64,000 nt of DNA from Enterobacter oligotrophicus (GTDB taxonomy: Bacteria > Pseudomonadota > Gammaproteobacteria > Enterobacterales > Enterobacteriaceae), in NCBI RefSeq assembly GCF_009176645.1, contig NZ_AP019007.1:1736001-1800000 (forward strand). The letters run 5' to 3'. A program made the position numbers and the translations under genes. Positions 27,507 to 36,677 of this stretch are shown one piece after another (position 1 is the first letter of the stretch; each line of letters opens with the position of its first letter). A model generated the notes under the pieces. It had not been told where the DNA came from. It did not search any database and was given only the letters and a program-made list of their open reading frames with translations.

Positions 27507-29273
27507 ATGAACACGACAATGACCCCCGCAGACCTCGATCCCCGTCGGCAGGCCATGATGCTGTACTTTCAGGGATACCGCGTAGCCCGCATTGCAGAAA
27601 TGCTGGGCGAGAAAGTTGCAACCGTGCACAGCTGGAAAAAGCGCGACAAGTGGGGTGAGTATGGGCCGCTGGATCAGATGCAGCTCACCACCGCCGCGCG
27701 CTACTGCCAGCTCATTATGAAGGAGCAGAAAGAAGGGAAAGACTTCAAGGAAATTGACCTGCTGGCGCGCCAGTCAGAGCGTCATGCCCGCATCGGCAAA
27801 TTTAACGACGGCGGCAACGAGGCCGACCTTAACCCCAACGTGGCGAACCGCAACAAAGGCCCACGCAAGCCACCGGAAAAGAACGTATTCAGCGACGAGC
27901 AGACCGAAAAGCTGCAGGAGATTTTCCACAGCTCGATGTTCGCCTATCAGCGCCACTGGTGGGATGCGGGCAACCGTCACCGCATCCGTAACCTGCTCAA
28001 GTCCCGCCAGATTGGCGCGACCTTCTTCTTTGCCCGGGAGGCGCTGATTGACGCCATCACCACCGGGCGCAACCAGATTTTCCTTTCCGCCAGTAAGGCC
28101 CAGGCGCACGTCTTTAAGCAGTACATCATCGACTTTGCAAAAGAGGTGGATGTAGAGCTGAAAGGCGATCCGATGACGCTCAGCAACGGCGCGTGCCTGT
28201 ACTTCCTCGGCACCAACGCCCGCACAGCGCAGAGCTACCACGGCAACCTGTACCTGGATGAATATTTCTGGATACCGAAATTCCAGGAACTGCGCAAGGT
28301 GGCCTCCGGTATGGCCATTCACAAGAAATGGCGGCAGACCTACTTTTCAACCCCATCCAGCCTGACCCACAGCGCCTATCCGTTCTGGTCCGGCGCGCTG
28401 TTCAATCGGGGCCGCGCCAAATCGGACAAGGTGGATATTGACCTGACCCACGGCAATCTGGCCCCGGGCCTGCTTTGCCCGGACGGTCAGTACCGCCAGA
28501 TCGTCACAGTGGAGGATGCGGTGCGCGGCGGCTGTAACCTATTCGACCTGGACCAGCTGCGGATGGAGTACAGCCCTGACGAATACCAGAACCTGCTGAT
28601 GTGCGAATTCATTGACGATCTGGCGTCAGTGTTCCCGCTGAGCGAGCTGCAGGCGTGCATGGTGGACAGCTGGGAAGTCTGGTCTGACTTTCAGGCGCTG
28701 GCACTGCGCCCGTTTGGCTGGCGCGAAGTCTGGATCGGCTATGACCCGGCGAAGGGTACGCAGAACGGCGACAGTGCCGGGTGCGTGGTGGTAGCACCAC
28801 CCACGGTGCCGGGCGGCAAATTCCGCATTCTGGAGCGGCACCAGTGGCGGGGGATGGACTTCCGCGCCCAGGCTGACGCCATTAAAAAGCTGACCCAGCA
28901 GTATAACGTGACCTATATCGGCATCGACTCGACCGGCGTCGGCCACGGCGTCTATGAGAACGTTAAGGCGTTCTTCCCGGCGGTCCGGGAGTTTGTCTAC
29001 AACCCCAACGTAAAAAACGCCCTGGTGCTTAAGGCATACGACATTATCAGCCACCGGCGCCTGGAGTTTGACGCCGGGCACACCGACATTGCGCAGTCCT
29101 TTATGGCAATCCGCCGCGCCACCACCGCCAGCGGGAACCGCCCAACCTACGAAGCCAGCCGCAGCGAAGAAGCCAGCCACGCAGACCTGGCCTGGGCAAC
29201 GATGCACGCACTGTTTAACGAACCGCTGCAGGGCGAGGCCGCCAATACCAGCAACATTGTGGAGATTTTTTAA
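27507..29273 (+). CDS. P: Terminase large (ATPase) subunit gpP
   Basis: 588 residues from ATG 27507 (P2 gpP 590); open frame continues upstream but the conserved start is MTPADLDPRRQAMMLYFQGYRVARIAEMLGEKVATVHSWKKRD, a DNA-binding HTH. ATPase motifs: the Walker A-like SRQIGATFFFA and the Walker B segment NLYLDEYFW. Nuclease motifs: WIGYDPAKG and GIDSTGVG. Packages DNA from cos. Overlaps Q by one base (TAATG). Confidence 0.96.
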   Translation: MNTTMTPADLDPRRQAMMLYFQGYRVARIAEMLGEKVATVHSWKKRDKWGEYGPLDQMQLTTAARYCQLIMKEQKEGKDFKEIDLLARQSERHARIGKFNDGGNEADLNPNVANRNKGPRKPPEKNVFSDEQTEKLQEIFHSSMFAYQRHWWDAGNRHRIRNLLKSRQIGATFFFAREALIDAITTGRNQIFLSASKAQAHVFKQYIIDFAKEVDVELKGDPMTLSNGACLYFLGTNARTAQSYHGNLYLDEYFWIPKFQELRKVASGMAIHKKWRQTYFSTPSSLTHSAYPFWSGALFNRGRAKSDKVDIDLTHGNLAPGLLCPDGQYRQIVTVEDAVRGGCNLFDLDQLRMEYSPDEYQNLLMCEFIDDLASVFPLSELQACMVDSWEVWSDFQALALRPFGWREVWIGYDPAKGTQNGDSAGCVVVAPPTVPGGKFRILERHQWRGMDFRAQADAIKKLTQQYNVTYIGIDSTGVGHGVYENVKAFFPAVREFVYNPNVKNALVLKAYDIISHRRLEFDAGHTDIAQSFMAIRRATTASGNRPTYEASRSEEASHADLAWATMHALFNEPLQGEAANTSNIVEIF

Positions 29274-30304
29274 TGAGTGAACACGACGCCCTGACCAGCA
29301 CCGCGCCAGTGCAGGAAGCCGCGCAGCAGAAGAACACAACTCACGCCGAAGCGTTCAGCTTTGGCGATCCGATCCCGGTACTGGACCGCCGCGAACTGCT
29401 GGACTACGTGGAATGCGTGCAAATGGATAAGTGGTATGAGCCGCCCGTGAGCTTTGACGGGCTGGCCCGCACCTACCGCGCCGCCGTGCATCACAGCTCG
29501 CCGATTGCCGTTAAGCGCAACATTCTGACCAGCACGTTTATCCCACACCCGCTGCTGAGCCAGCAGGCATTCAGCCGCTTCGTGCAGGACTATCTGGTGT
29601 TTGGTAACGCCTATCTTGAGAAACGGACGAACCGGCTCGGCGGCATTCTGTCGCTGGAACCATCACTGGCGAAATACACCCGCCGCGGGATCGACCTTGA
29701 CACTTACTGGTTTGTGCAATATGGCATGACCACACAGCCCTATGAGTTCACCAGAGGCAGTATCTTTCACCTGATGGAACCGGACCTGAACCAGGAGATT
29801 TACGGCCTGCCGGAATATCTGTCCGCCATCCCCTCCGCCCTGCTGAACGAGTCCGCTACGCTGTTCCGCCGGAAGTATTATATCAACGGCAGCCACGCGG
29901 GTTTTATCATGTATATGACCGACGCCGCGCAGAACCAGGAGGACGTGAACAACATCCGCCAGGCCATGAAAAGCGCCAAAGGGCCGGGCAACTTCCGCAA
30001 CCTTTTTATGTACTCACCCAACGGCAAAAAGGACGGCATTCAGATCATCCCGCTGTCAGAGGTGGCGGCAAAGGATGAGTTTTTGAACATCAAGAACGTG
30101 AGCCGCGATGACATGATGGCAGCGCATCGCGTGCCGCCGCAGATGATGGGAATTATGCCGAGTAATGTTGGAGGATTTGGTGATGTGGAGAAGGCGAGTA
30201 AAGTCTTTGTCCGTAATGAACTAATGCCACTTCAAAAAAGTTTAGAGGAGATTAATAACTGGCTTGGCATCCAAGTAATTAAATTCGATGATTACAGTTT
30301 GTAG
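29273..30304 (+). CDS. Q: Portal protein gpQ
   Basis: 343 residues, P2 gpQ 344. Portal (connector) of the PBSX/P2 family: SFGDPIPVLDRRELLDYVECVQMDKWYEPPVSFDGLARTYRAAVHHSSP at the N-terminus, KRNILTSTFIPHPLLSQQAFSRFVQDYLVFGNAYLEKR, and VPPQMMGIMPSNVGGFGDVEKA near the end. In P2, cos follows directly; here the three-gene cassette is interposed. Confidence 0.97.
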   Translation: MSEHDALTSTAPVQEAAQQKNTTHAEAFSFGDPIPVLDRRELLDYVECVQMDKWYEPPVSFDGLARTYRAAVHHSSPIAVKRNILTSTFIPHPLLSQQAFSRFVQDYLVFGNAYLEKRTNRLGGILSLEPSLAKYTRRGIDLDTYWFVQYGMTTQPYEFTRGSIFHLMEPDLNQEIYGLPEYLSAIPSALLNESATLFRRKYYINGSHAGFIMYMTDAAQNQEDVNNIRQAMKSAKGPGNFRNLFMYSPNGKKDGIQIIPLSEVAAKDEFLNIKNVSRDDMMAAHRVPPQMMGIMPSNVGGFGDVEKASKVFVRNELMPLQKSLEEINNWLGIQVIKFDDYSL

Positions 30305-30325
30305 AGTACAAGGTGGCAACGCCAC

Positions 30326-30871
30326 CTATTTATTTAAAAACGTATACTCTTGTGCAGGAGTAATCCGCGCGGAAAACACAGGCATTAGTTTGTTTCTAGC
30401 CATAATATAATATGACCTTTTTTGATCATTTTTTATACACACCAGCATCGCATGAGCATCATTACCTTCAACAGGAGCATATTTAGTTGAAAATAAAGCT
30501 ACCCCATTTTCATCCAAAACACTGTTTACTTTTGGGTGTTCTACTTCTGAAAAGAATACATTTTTCCTGGTCCTATCGTCCGGACCATTCTTTTCTTGAG
30601 CTCTATTCTTCTGGATATGAACTCTTTTCAAAACAACAGTTTCGCTTGCTAAGCGTTTAATATCCAAACTTAAACCTCTATCTTTGAGATCAGAAGTTGG
30701 AATAGCGTTATTTTCCAATTGATTAAGCTCCCTATTATAATGCTCAGAGTCAAAAAGCGTTCTGATGAGCACATCATCATTTAATATATCTTTAACTTTC
30801 TGGCCCCGAACTTGATCACCACGACAAAAGCTCCAGCATTTTTGTAGAAAAGCCTTTATCGATGGAAACAT
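30326..30871 (-). CDS. Unknown protein, third gene of a low-GC prophage cargo cassette
   Basis: 181 residues from the third of three consecutive ATGs (30871), the one best spaced from GAGGA; the gene overlaps the previous one by about 56 bases. No signal peptide or membrane segment. A GLSLDIKRL segment around residue 66 and a HAMLVCIKND segment near the C-terminus recall small partner proteins seen beside the DGW-type proteins of the neighbouring gene; this is memory-based and weak. Very AT-rich compared with Q and the replication gene. Ends 21 bases from the Q stop, tail to tail. Function unknown; probably acts with its two upstream neighbours. Confidence 0.75.
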   Translation of the reverse strand: MFPSIKAFLQKCWSFCRGDQVRGQKVKDILNDDVLIRTLFDSEHYNRELNQLENNAIPTSDLKDRGLSLDIKRLASETVVLKRVHIQKNRAQEKNGPDDRTRKNVFFSEVEHPKVNSVLDENGVALFSTKYAPVEGNDAHAMLVCIKNDQKRSYYIMARNKLMPVFSARITPAQEYTFLNK

Positions 30872-31478
30872 CATCATATTCCTCTTCCCCATTGAGTTTA
30901 TTCTTGTAGTAATAGGAGTATTCACCCTCACCAAAGAATGCCATATCGATTAAGTAGCCATCTGTATTCCAGTAAAAGTTTACCTCACCATCTGCTACAG
31001 CACGAATCTTAGGTGCCGTCAAAGAATGTTTTTCAATCACATTAATTAAAATACTTTTAGCTTCATTGATTGCCTCAGCATTGGGAGCTACTGAGTCGGT
31101 CCCTAACCAGCCATCCCGCAAAAATCTAAAACTCTCTAATATATTAATCAAGCCAGATTTTTCAAAAAGCAAAAATTGTCTATCACTTAATAACTTAGCG
31201 AACAGATTACCACTTGACAACTCCGAGAAATAGTTATCCACCTTAACATGACCAATGAAACTATTAGTCGCACTGAGTATTTCTCGAGTTATTTTACTTT
31301 CAGCTTTTTTAGGATTAAGTAAACGATCATACTCCGCAAATCCGTGAATGAGATCCATACCAACGGTTAATCCACGGACATATGTTTTGGTACCTTCCGT
31401 TAAATTAGAACTACCAAAAAAACCACCTTTACCAGACTCAAAAGATGTCGGATGTATATTTACACAAACACTAGTCAT
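30816..31478 (-). CDS. Unknown protein, second gene of the cargo cassette
   Basis: 220 residues from ATG 31478, whose ATG overlaps the stop of the preceding gene (ATGACTAG, 8 bases), so the two are translationally coupled. Soluble. Residues 119-180 hold a recognisable module: FLRDGWLGTDSVAPNAEAI, then a helix, then DGEVNFYW, like proteins with a DGWDGYG-x-P signature found next to toxin-antitoxin and defence-like genes. That family has no assigned biochemistry that I know. Strongly AT-rich. Confidence 0.78.
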   Translation of the reverse strand: MTSVCVNIHPTSFESGKGGFFGSSNLTEGTKTYVRGLTVGMDLIHGFAEYDRLLNPKKAESKITREILSATNSFIGHVKVDNYFSELSSGNLFAKLLSDRQFLLFEKSGLINILESFRFLRDGWLGTDSVAPNAEAINEAKSILINVIEKHSLTAPKIRAVADGEVNFYWNTDGYLIDMAFFGEGEYSYYYKNKLNGEEEYDDVSIDKGFSTKMLELLSW

Positions 31479-32223
31479 ATTCCGCCCCCAATAACTCCAG
31501 CGCTTCATCCGTTAAGAATGAAAAGAAATATTCCTTAGTTATCATATGTAATTCATCAAGTCCACTTGACAATTCACTTTCAAATGAAGCCAAGTCTTTT
31601 GAAATTACATTCCTAATACAATCGACATCAATAAGGAAACCTTCCCTACTTTTGATTGAAGGGTTTGCAAATTCTGCTTTAGCACTTCCAGCCATTTGAA
31701 TGACAACAACACTATCAGCATTGAATATCTCGGTCCTTGCTTGAGATGTATTAAAATCCAATCTAAAGTTACCCATTGATAAATTGACATTCAACATTTT
31801 ATCAAGCGAAGAACAATTTTCAGGTTCGATAATATCTATATACTTCAATGAGAACCTTACTACTCTATTTATAAGTGAGTAATTTATAACCTTTCTGTAA
31901 ACATCCATTATAGCAAATTTGAACTTATCCCATCCTTCATAAGGAACATTGTAGATTAGCTGTAAAACCTTATCACCAATGTGAACCTGAAATTTTTCAG
32001 TTTCAAGAATAACTAATGGAGCATAAATAAAATTAGGATCAGTATTTCTAATACTTTCTGGTATTTCAGAAACAGGTGTTTTGGTGATAGTAGCCCCTGG
32101 CATGTGATTAAATAGCAAGCCGGGTAAAATACTCGAAAGCGGTACAACGCTTTCAAATCTCATTTCAAATATAACACCTACTAATAGGTCTTTCCTTAAC
32201 CGTGTAGGAAGTTTTCTGGTCAT
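31471..32223 (-). CDS. TIGR04255-like protein, first gene of the cargo cassette
   Basis: 250 residues from ATG 32223 (GAGGATGCA in front). It resembles the sporadically distributed TIGR04255 family: LLVGVIFEMRFE near the start, then a beta segment, then IGDKVLQLIYNVPYEGWDKFKFAIMDVYRKV and VVRFSLKYIDIIE. No catalytic motif is visible. AT-rich; preceded by its own promoter (32256-32283). First of three overlapping genes inserted between Q and cos. Function unknown; the setting suggests host-benefit cargo such as phage exclusion. Confidence 0.8.
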   Translation of the reverse strand: MTRKLPTRLRKDLLVGVIFEMRFESVVPLSSILPGLLFNHMPGATITKTPVSEIPESIRNTDPNFIYAPLVILETEKFQVHIGDKVLQLIYNVPYEGWDKFKFAIMDVYRKVINYSLINRVVRFSLKYIDIIEPENCSSLDKMLNVNLSMGNFRLDFNTSQARTEIFNADSVVVIQMAGSAKAEFANPSIKSREGFLIDVDCIRNVISKDLASFESELSSGLDELHMITKEYFFSFLTDEALELLGAEYD

Positions 32224-32255
32224 TGCATCCTCACCAATACATACGTTATTGAGTA

Positions 32256-32283
32256 AATATAACAATCCTGTGCAGTATCTCAA
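32256..32283 (-). promoter_or_regulatory. Putative sigma-70 promoter of the cargo cassette
   Basis: Minus strand: -35 TTGAGA (32278-32283) and -10 TATATT (32256-32261) with a 16-bp spacer, 33 bases before the first start codon. No Ogr box nearby, so the cassette can be expressed in the lysogen independently of late genes. Confidence 0.55.
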
Positions 32284-32344
32284 CTACAAGTATTTGCTAA
32301 TGTGTTCAGTTTAACATCTTAGGCAGAGAAAGCCACTGCGCGCG

Positions 32345-32363
32345 CTCGTATCCCCGCCACGCC
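32345..32363 (-). other. cos cohesive-end site
   Basis: On the minus strand GGCGTGGCGGGGATACGAG. From memory, phage 186 and P2 have 19-base cohesive ends of the form GGCGTGGCGGGGAAAGCAT and GGCGAGGCGGGGAAAGCAC. The first 13 bases agree with 186. It lies between Q and A, as in these phages. The surrounding 32284-32571 stretch has no gene and carries further inverted repeats (CATGCACTTGCATG at 32387-32400), probably terminase-binding. Confidence 0.8.
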
Positions 32364-32571
32364 TGCCCGCTTTATGGGTTGGTTTTCATGCACTTGCATG
32401 ACATAAGCAAAAGCCCGCCAGTTCTGGCAAGCCTCAGCAAAAACGATCCTCTAACGATCATGCGTTTTCATGCAGCATAGACATGCACAACAGCACTAAC
32501 GCCTCGCATCGCTCGTTGTTCAACCTTGCTAGCGTCAGAATCAAGTCCTAACGCCAGCAACGTTCCTATGC

Positions 32572-32760
32572 CTAACTGGGGAGATCCATGGAACGGTTGT
32601 ACTCATGAGTACGGATTTTCGCCATCAACTCATCAGTCAGCTCCGAAACCCACTGGATAGCAAGCCGCTTCTCTTCATCATCGCACTCACTAGCCGCTAC
32701 AAGCTTCACAAAAAAATCAATGCGCTGGAGTTTCAACGACTCCAAAAAATAGTCCTGCAT
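32572..32760 (-). CDS. Small conserved-looking phage protein, function unknown
   Basis: 62 residues from ATG 32760, which has a strong GGAGGGG ribosome site 3-9 bases upstream. Acidic, helical (MQDYFLESLKLQRIDFFVKLVAASECDDEEKRLAIQWVSELTDELMAKI). Lies on the replication side of cos. I do not recognise the family. Confidence 0.6.
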   Translation of the reverse strand: MQDYFLESLKLQRIDFFVKLVAASECDDEEKRLAIQWVSELTDELMAKIRTHEYNRSMDLPS

Positions 32761-32897
32761 CTTCCCCTCCAATCAAAACAACTGTATATAAACACAGCAT
32801 ATAATTAACCCTCAAATGTAAATTGTTTTTTCTATGTTTCAAACAGATGGCTCGAATGCGATGCTTTACAAGAGACGACGGAATGAGGAAAAAATCG

Positions 32898-33125
32898 ATG
32901 CGTAAAGCATGTATTGAACTTATGGCAGGAACTAACGCGGCCTGCCTGGTTGCAGGTGAACTAGGCACTGGCCGCTGCCTTTACTTGGTTGTAGTGATGG
33001 AAGACATATTTGGTAAACCTACAACAGAACAATGGCTAAAATCCTTAAGGCTCTGCGAGGCCAAGGCGGCTGAACTGAAGTATGAAGTTGCCCGCATTCG
33101 CGGTAAGAATCTGGCTGGCTTGTAA
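32898..33125 (+). CDS. Small hypothetical phage protein opposite gene A
   Basis: 75 residues from ATG 32898 (GAGGA 8 bases upstream); ATG 32883 is an alternative. Begins MRKACIELMAGTNAACLVAGELGTGRCLYLVVVMEDIFG and ends with a basic helix (EAKAAELKYEVARIRGKNLAGL). Convergent with gene A, with only 19 bases between the stops. It sits at the end of the genome where P2 carries tin and old, but shows no likeness to either. Confidence 0.5.
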   Translation: MRKACIELMAGTNAACLVAGELGTGRCLYLVVVMEDIFGKPTTEQWLKSLRLCEAKAAELKYEVARIRGKNLAGL

Positions 33126-33144
33126 CCCTTCAATCTAAGGCGCC

Positions 33145-35496
33145 TTAGAACCACTGGCGCCATTTATCATCTTCCTGCAACCGCTGATTCCGATAAAACA
33201 GGCGCATCCCTGCTCCAGACGGGATACTACCGCCACGCAAAAGCAGATCAACTTCCGCATTGCTTGCATCAAACCCTCTGGAACTCAGTTCTGCCTGAAG
33301 CTGCAGGCGCTGCTGCTCCGAAATACTCTGTTTGTATGCTTTTTTCCGCTTCGGTTTTATCAGTCTTAACCTGGTTGTCAGCTCCCGGCGTTCCTTCTGG
33401 CCCATATTGTGTAGGTAATCCTGCAGTTCCTTCTCGTTCATGATTTTAATATCTGGCAGATTCCCCCCTCTCTGGTTCAAATTTTCAACAGGGGGACAGT
33501 TATTGCCACGAGTCCAAGGGGCGCAAGCGCCCTGGTCGGCTGCCGCCTCCTGAACATCAACGGCCTTACGAACCTTTTTCCACTTCACCACGTGCGTGCA
33601 AATCTTGCCCTCTGCAATCGGGGACCAGATGCCATAGATACGGATACCGTGATCGCCGTAGGTGCTCGGCTCGTCGTTAAGCTCATAAGCCGTGCGGACA
33701 AGGTGATGTTTGCAGGGAACCAGCACACCGCCCTGCTTCATGATGTAGGTGGCAAAGCAGCCCGCATCAGCTGCCGCCAGTACCGCATCCAGACGCGGGT
33801 TATCCAGTACCGGTGCTCCCGCCTTGCGTTCGCCCTGCACTCTCGCCGCCTGACCAGCCAGCAAGCGCAGCTCGCGGTATGCCTGACGCCCCGGAATACC
33901 AAAGAAACGAAATTGCTGGACACGGTGCAGTGACGCCCAGGCGCTGACATGCTCGGCGCTGTCACGCAGTGATCTGCCGGTTTCTTTGCTGATTTCTTTA
34001 GCCAGCCCGCGCCCGTCGATGTTCTTGCTGATGTATTTAGCGATATAGCTGGTCGGTGTGCCCTTGCGCGGGTTGATAAGCTCGGACTTGAAACGCGGAC
34101 CCGTATTGTTGCCCAGCTCCTCGCGGTCTTCGCGGATGGCAAACTTGCGCAGCATCGCAGTGATGGAACGGCGGTCTTTTTTGCGCATAAAGCACAGAAG
34201 ATGCCAGTGCACGGTGCCGTCATGGTGCGGCTCTGCCACACGGACGCCATACCAGCGAAGACCCGCCTTGTGCATTGCCTTGCGGAAAGCGGCGAACGTA
34301 TCAACCAAATAGTCACTGCTCTGCCGGACGGTGGCGCTGGTCCACTTCGGATTAGGTCTGCCGTTGTTGAGGGTTGCGTGGAAGCGTGACGGGCAGGTGA
34401 TGGTATAGAACACTGCGCAGTCTCCGCGCATTTCCGCTATCAGCTCCAGTCCCTTAACACAGGCCATCATTTCATTACGGCGGTGTGCCGGGTTGCTGTT
34501 GCTGGCATTCACCACGTCTTCCATGTCCAGCGTGTCACCGTCTTCGTTGACCAGCTCATGTGAGCGGAAGAACTCCAGCGATTTGCGGCGCTGCTCGCGC
34601 TTGTGGATCACGGCTTCATAGCTGACATACGGGGACGCTTTTTTGTTGACCAGGCAGACAGCACGCAGCTGTTCCTCCCGCCACTCGCAGCGCATCTGCC
34701 ACAATTTGCGATACCACCAGTCCGCGCACAGCATCCGCGCCAGCGACGGTGGGATCAGTTCATAGGGCACCGGCTTGCGTCGACGCTTTTTGCGGCGTAA
34801 CTGCTCAAACGCAGGCGGGATGATCTCAAGGCGCATCGCCTCTGCTGCAACCCTTTCCCATGCCTGGCGGATTTCTTCTGGTTTTACATCATCGCTGACA
34901 AACAAATCACCGCAGGCCGCATCGAGACACATGCTCATATGTGCCGCAACCAGCGTGGAAAGGCGCTTGACCTGATCCTGATTCATTTCAGGCAGTACCA
35001 GCAGCCCCTCCAGCCCGTCATGGCTCGCCATGAACCGGAAAGAGGCAGACACCTGACTGTCACGCACGCGCTCCAGCCGCTCAAGACACGGCCTGATTGT
35101 TTCGCGCAGGTAGCGGGAATAGGCTTTTGCTCTGCCCAGGCTATGGAAATATTTAATCCGCTCCAGCAGAGGCTTGCTGATATGGGACGGCATGGCGTTA
35201 ACGTCAGCCAGAATGACCAGATCGGGATTAAAACGCTGCTGCTCGCGCGCCATTTTGGCACGACTAATCAGCCTGTCCTGCTCCATTTCGCACTGGACAG
35301 GATCACGGGATTCATTGAAGAAATAGCGTTCCCAGACCTCATCGCTCAGCGCCTCACGGCGCAGCTGCTTTTGCTCGTTATCCGCAGCGTAAAGAGCGAT
35401 CAGGTTTGAAAGCGCAGACTCCGGCGCAACTTCCGCCGGGTCTACATACGGGTTTACCGCTTTTTTAGGTGTGTTCCATGGAAATGCGGCTTTCAC
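33145..35496 (-). CDS. A: Replication endonuclease gpA (HUH, rolling circle)
   Basis: 783 residues (P2 gpA 761). Nicks the origin inside its own gene and starts rolling-circle replication. HUH motif His430-Trp-His432 in the segment [15 protein letters not shown], and two catalytic tyrosines Tyr484-x3-Tyr488 in [11 protein letters not shown], as the Tyr450/Tyr454 pair of P2. The nick site should therefore also lie within this gene. Start overlaps the cytosine methyltransferase stop by 4 bases. Confidence 0.96.
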   Translation of the reverse strand: MKAAFPWNTPKKAVNPYVDPAEVAPESALSNLIALYAADNEQKQLRREALSDEVWERYFFNESRDPVQCEMEQDRLISRAKMAREQQRFNPDLVILADVNAMPSHISKPLLERIKYFHSLGRAKAYSRYLRETIRPCLERLERVRDSQVSASFRFMASHDGLEGLLVLPEMNQDQVKRLSTLVAAHMSMCLDAACGDLFVSDDVKPEEIRQAWERVAAEAMRLEIIPPAFEQLRRKKRRRKPVPYELIPPSLARMLCADWWYRKLWQMRCEWREEQLRAVCLVNKKASPYVSYEAVIHKREQRRKSLEFFRSHELVNEDGDTLDMEDVVNASNSNPAHRRNEMMACVKGLELIAEMRGDCAVFYTITCPSRFHATLNNGRPNPKWTSATVRQSSDYLVDTFAAFRKAMHKAGLRWYGVRVAEPHHDGTVHWHLLCFMRKKDRRSITAMLRKFAIREDREELGNNTGPRFKSELINPRKGTPTSYIAKYISKNIDGRGLAKEISKETGRSLRDSAEHVSAWASLHRVQQFRFFGIPGRQAYRELRLLAGQAARVQGERKAGAPVLDNPRLDAVLAAADAGCFATYIMKQGGVLVPCKHHLVRTAYELNDEPSTYGDHGIRIYGIWSPIAEGKICTHVVKWKKVRKAVDVQEAAADQGACAPWTRGNNCPPVENLNQRGGNLPDIKIMNEKELQDYLHNMGQKERRELTTRLRLIKPKRKKAYKQSISEQQRLQLQAELSSRGFDASNAEVDLLLRGGSIPSGAGMRLFYRNQRLQEDDKWRQWF

Positions 35497-36677
35497 AACA
35501 TTTCCCCGTAGCCATCAAGAAAAGCGCCGATAAACTCTGCTGCAACTTGTGGAACTATCGCGTTACCGTAGCCGCGCAAACGTCCCACTCTGGCGGGAAT
35601 CCCATCAGCCAGCGGGAATGTGCCGGATTCAACCGGCCTGAATCTCCCATCCCTGTATCCAATCCAGTCAGCATCTTTCCAGAAGCAGTTATTCTGATTG
35701 CACAAGTGAGATAGGTTGCCTGGCTTGGCAGGTCGTCCAGTTTTCCCTTTCTCTCCATTTCTTTCTGGCATCCCTGAAAGCTGCGACTCCCCTTGCTGCC
35801 ATCCACTGCGCGAGGTGTCGCCCATGTCGCCAATCGTGCCGCTCCGCCCAATGTTGTCCCTCTCGCTGGATGCATTGCTGCAGCCCCCATCCCGGCAACC
35901 TGATTGTTGTCTATGGTCGTGACTGTAGGCCACGGAGCCAAACCCTGCTCCGTCGCATAATCCAGCCGGTCGAACGTCCGATCCTTCCCGTCTTTCCGAA
36001 TGACGGTTTTTCCACTCCCCTTGAAATCGTTCGCAGTAGGAGTGGGCCATGCAGCCAGAATTACTACATCCTGTAGGTTCTGTTGCCTCCCCGCCTCTTT
36101 TCTTCTGATAACTTTCAGCCAGTCCGTGTAGCCGTTCACCACTCCATTCTGGGCGCAAGGGCTGGGCCATGCTGACCGCACCAAAATAAACCCTGTCACG
36201 CTTGTGCGGGGCACCGACGCTTGCCGCTGGCAATACAGCCGCCCCGCAGGCGTAATTTTCTCTTTCCAGCTCATCGAATAGATCATCGAGCCAGTGCTTT
36301 CCAATCGCTGCTGCAACTTGTTCGCCAAAGAGGATTGGAGGGTGGCACTGAGTGACAAGCCGCATGAAAGTTGGTGCGAGATGTCGCTCATCGAGCTGAC
36401 CGAGTTGTTTTCCTGCTGAACTAAATGGCTGGCATGGCGGGCTTCCTGTCCAGCAAGCAAAGTTGTCTGGGACGCCTGCGAGGCGTAATGCGAATGACCA
36501 TCCGCCAATTCCGGCGAAGAAATGGCATTGCGTGAACCCTTTGAGGTCTGCTGCTGTAACATCCGAAATACTCCTGTCGTCAACAATTCCAGGTGCAATT
36601 AGCCCTGCATCAATCAGATTTCGCAGCCATTGAGCCGCAAACGGATCAAACTCGTTGTAGTAGGCCAAGGTGCTCAT
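35493..36677 (-). CDS. DNA cytosine-5 methyltransferase (Dcm-type)
   Basis: 394 residues. AdoMet motif [16 protein letters not shown] at 54-68, catalytic motif [11 protein letters not shown] with Cys82, motif VI-like LFGEQV, motif [13 protein letters not shown]. The C-terminal motifs IX-X are [25 protein letters not shown]. The variable target-recognition region (about 180-320) is rich in Gly, Ser, Asp and His, and is unusually low in hydrophobics; it coincides with a second reading frame (35555-36562). Probably self-protection of phage DNA from host restriction. Overlaps the adenine methyltransferase and gene A by 4 bases each. Confidence 0.93.
   Translation of the reverse strand: MSTLAYYNEFDPFAAQWLRNLIDAGLIAPGIVDDRSISDVTAADLKGFTQCHFFAGIGGWSFALRLAGVPDNFACWTGSPPCQPFSSAGKQLGQLDERHLAPTFMRLVTQCHPPILFGEQVAAAIGKHWLDDLFDELERENYACGAAVLPAASVGAPHKRDRVYFGAVSMAQPLRPEWSGERLHGLAESYQKKRGGEATEPTGCSNSGCMAHSYCERFQGEWKNRHSERREGSDVRPAGLCDGAGFGSVAYSHDHRQQSGCRDGGCSNASSERDNIGRSGTIGDMGDTSRSGWQQGESQLSGMPERNGEKGKTGRPAKPGNLSHLCNQNNCFWKDADWIGYRDGRFRPVESGTFPLADGIPARVGRLRGYGNAIVPQVAAEFIGAFLDGYGEML
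35555..36562 (-). CDS. Overlapping same-strand frame inside the cytosine methyltransferase gene
   Basis: 335 residues from ATG 36562 (a TTG at 36598 would add 12). It is read in a different frame of the methyltransferase gene and open for 1 kb. It is not random-looking: [23 protein letters not shown], three WPTP-like motifs ([35 protein letters not shown]) and the end [16 protein letters not shown]. That set is typical of methyltransferase-associated phage proteins often annotated as hypothetical or methyltransferase subunits, which also occur as separate genes. The alternative is that conservation of the enzyme frame forces this frame to look conserved. Confidence 0.5.
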   Translation of the reverse strand: MLQQQTSKGSRNAISSPELADGHSHYASQASQTTLLAGQEARHASHLVQQENNSVSSMSDISHQLSCGLSLSATLQSSLANKLQQRLESTGSMIYSMSWKEKITPAGRLYCQRQASVPRTSVTGFILVRSAWPSPCAQNGVVNGYTDWLKVIRRKEAGRQQNLQDVVILAAWPTPTANDFKGSGKTVIRKDGKDRTFDRLDYATEQGLAPWPTVTTIDNNQVAGMGAAAMHPARGTTLGGAARLATWATPRAVDGSKGSRSFQGCQKEMERKGKLDDLPSQATYLTCAIRITASGKMLTGLDTGMGDSGRLNPAHSRWLMGFPPEWDVCAATVTR

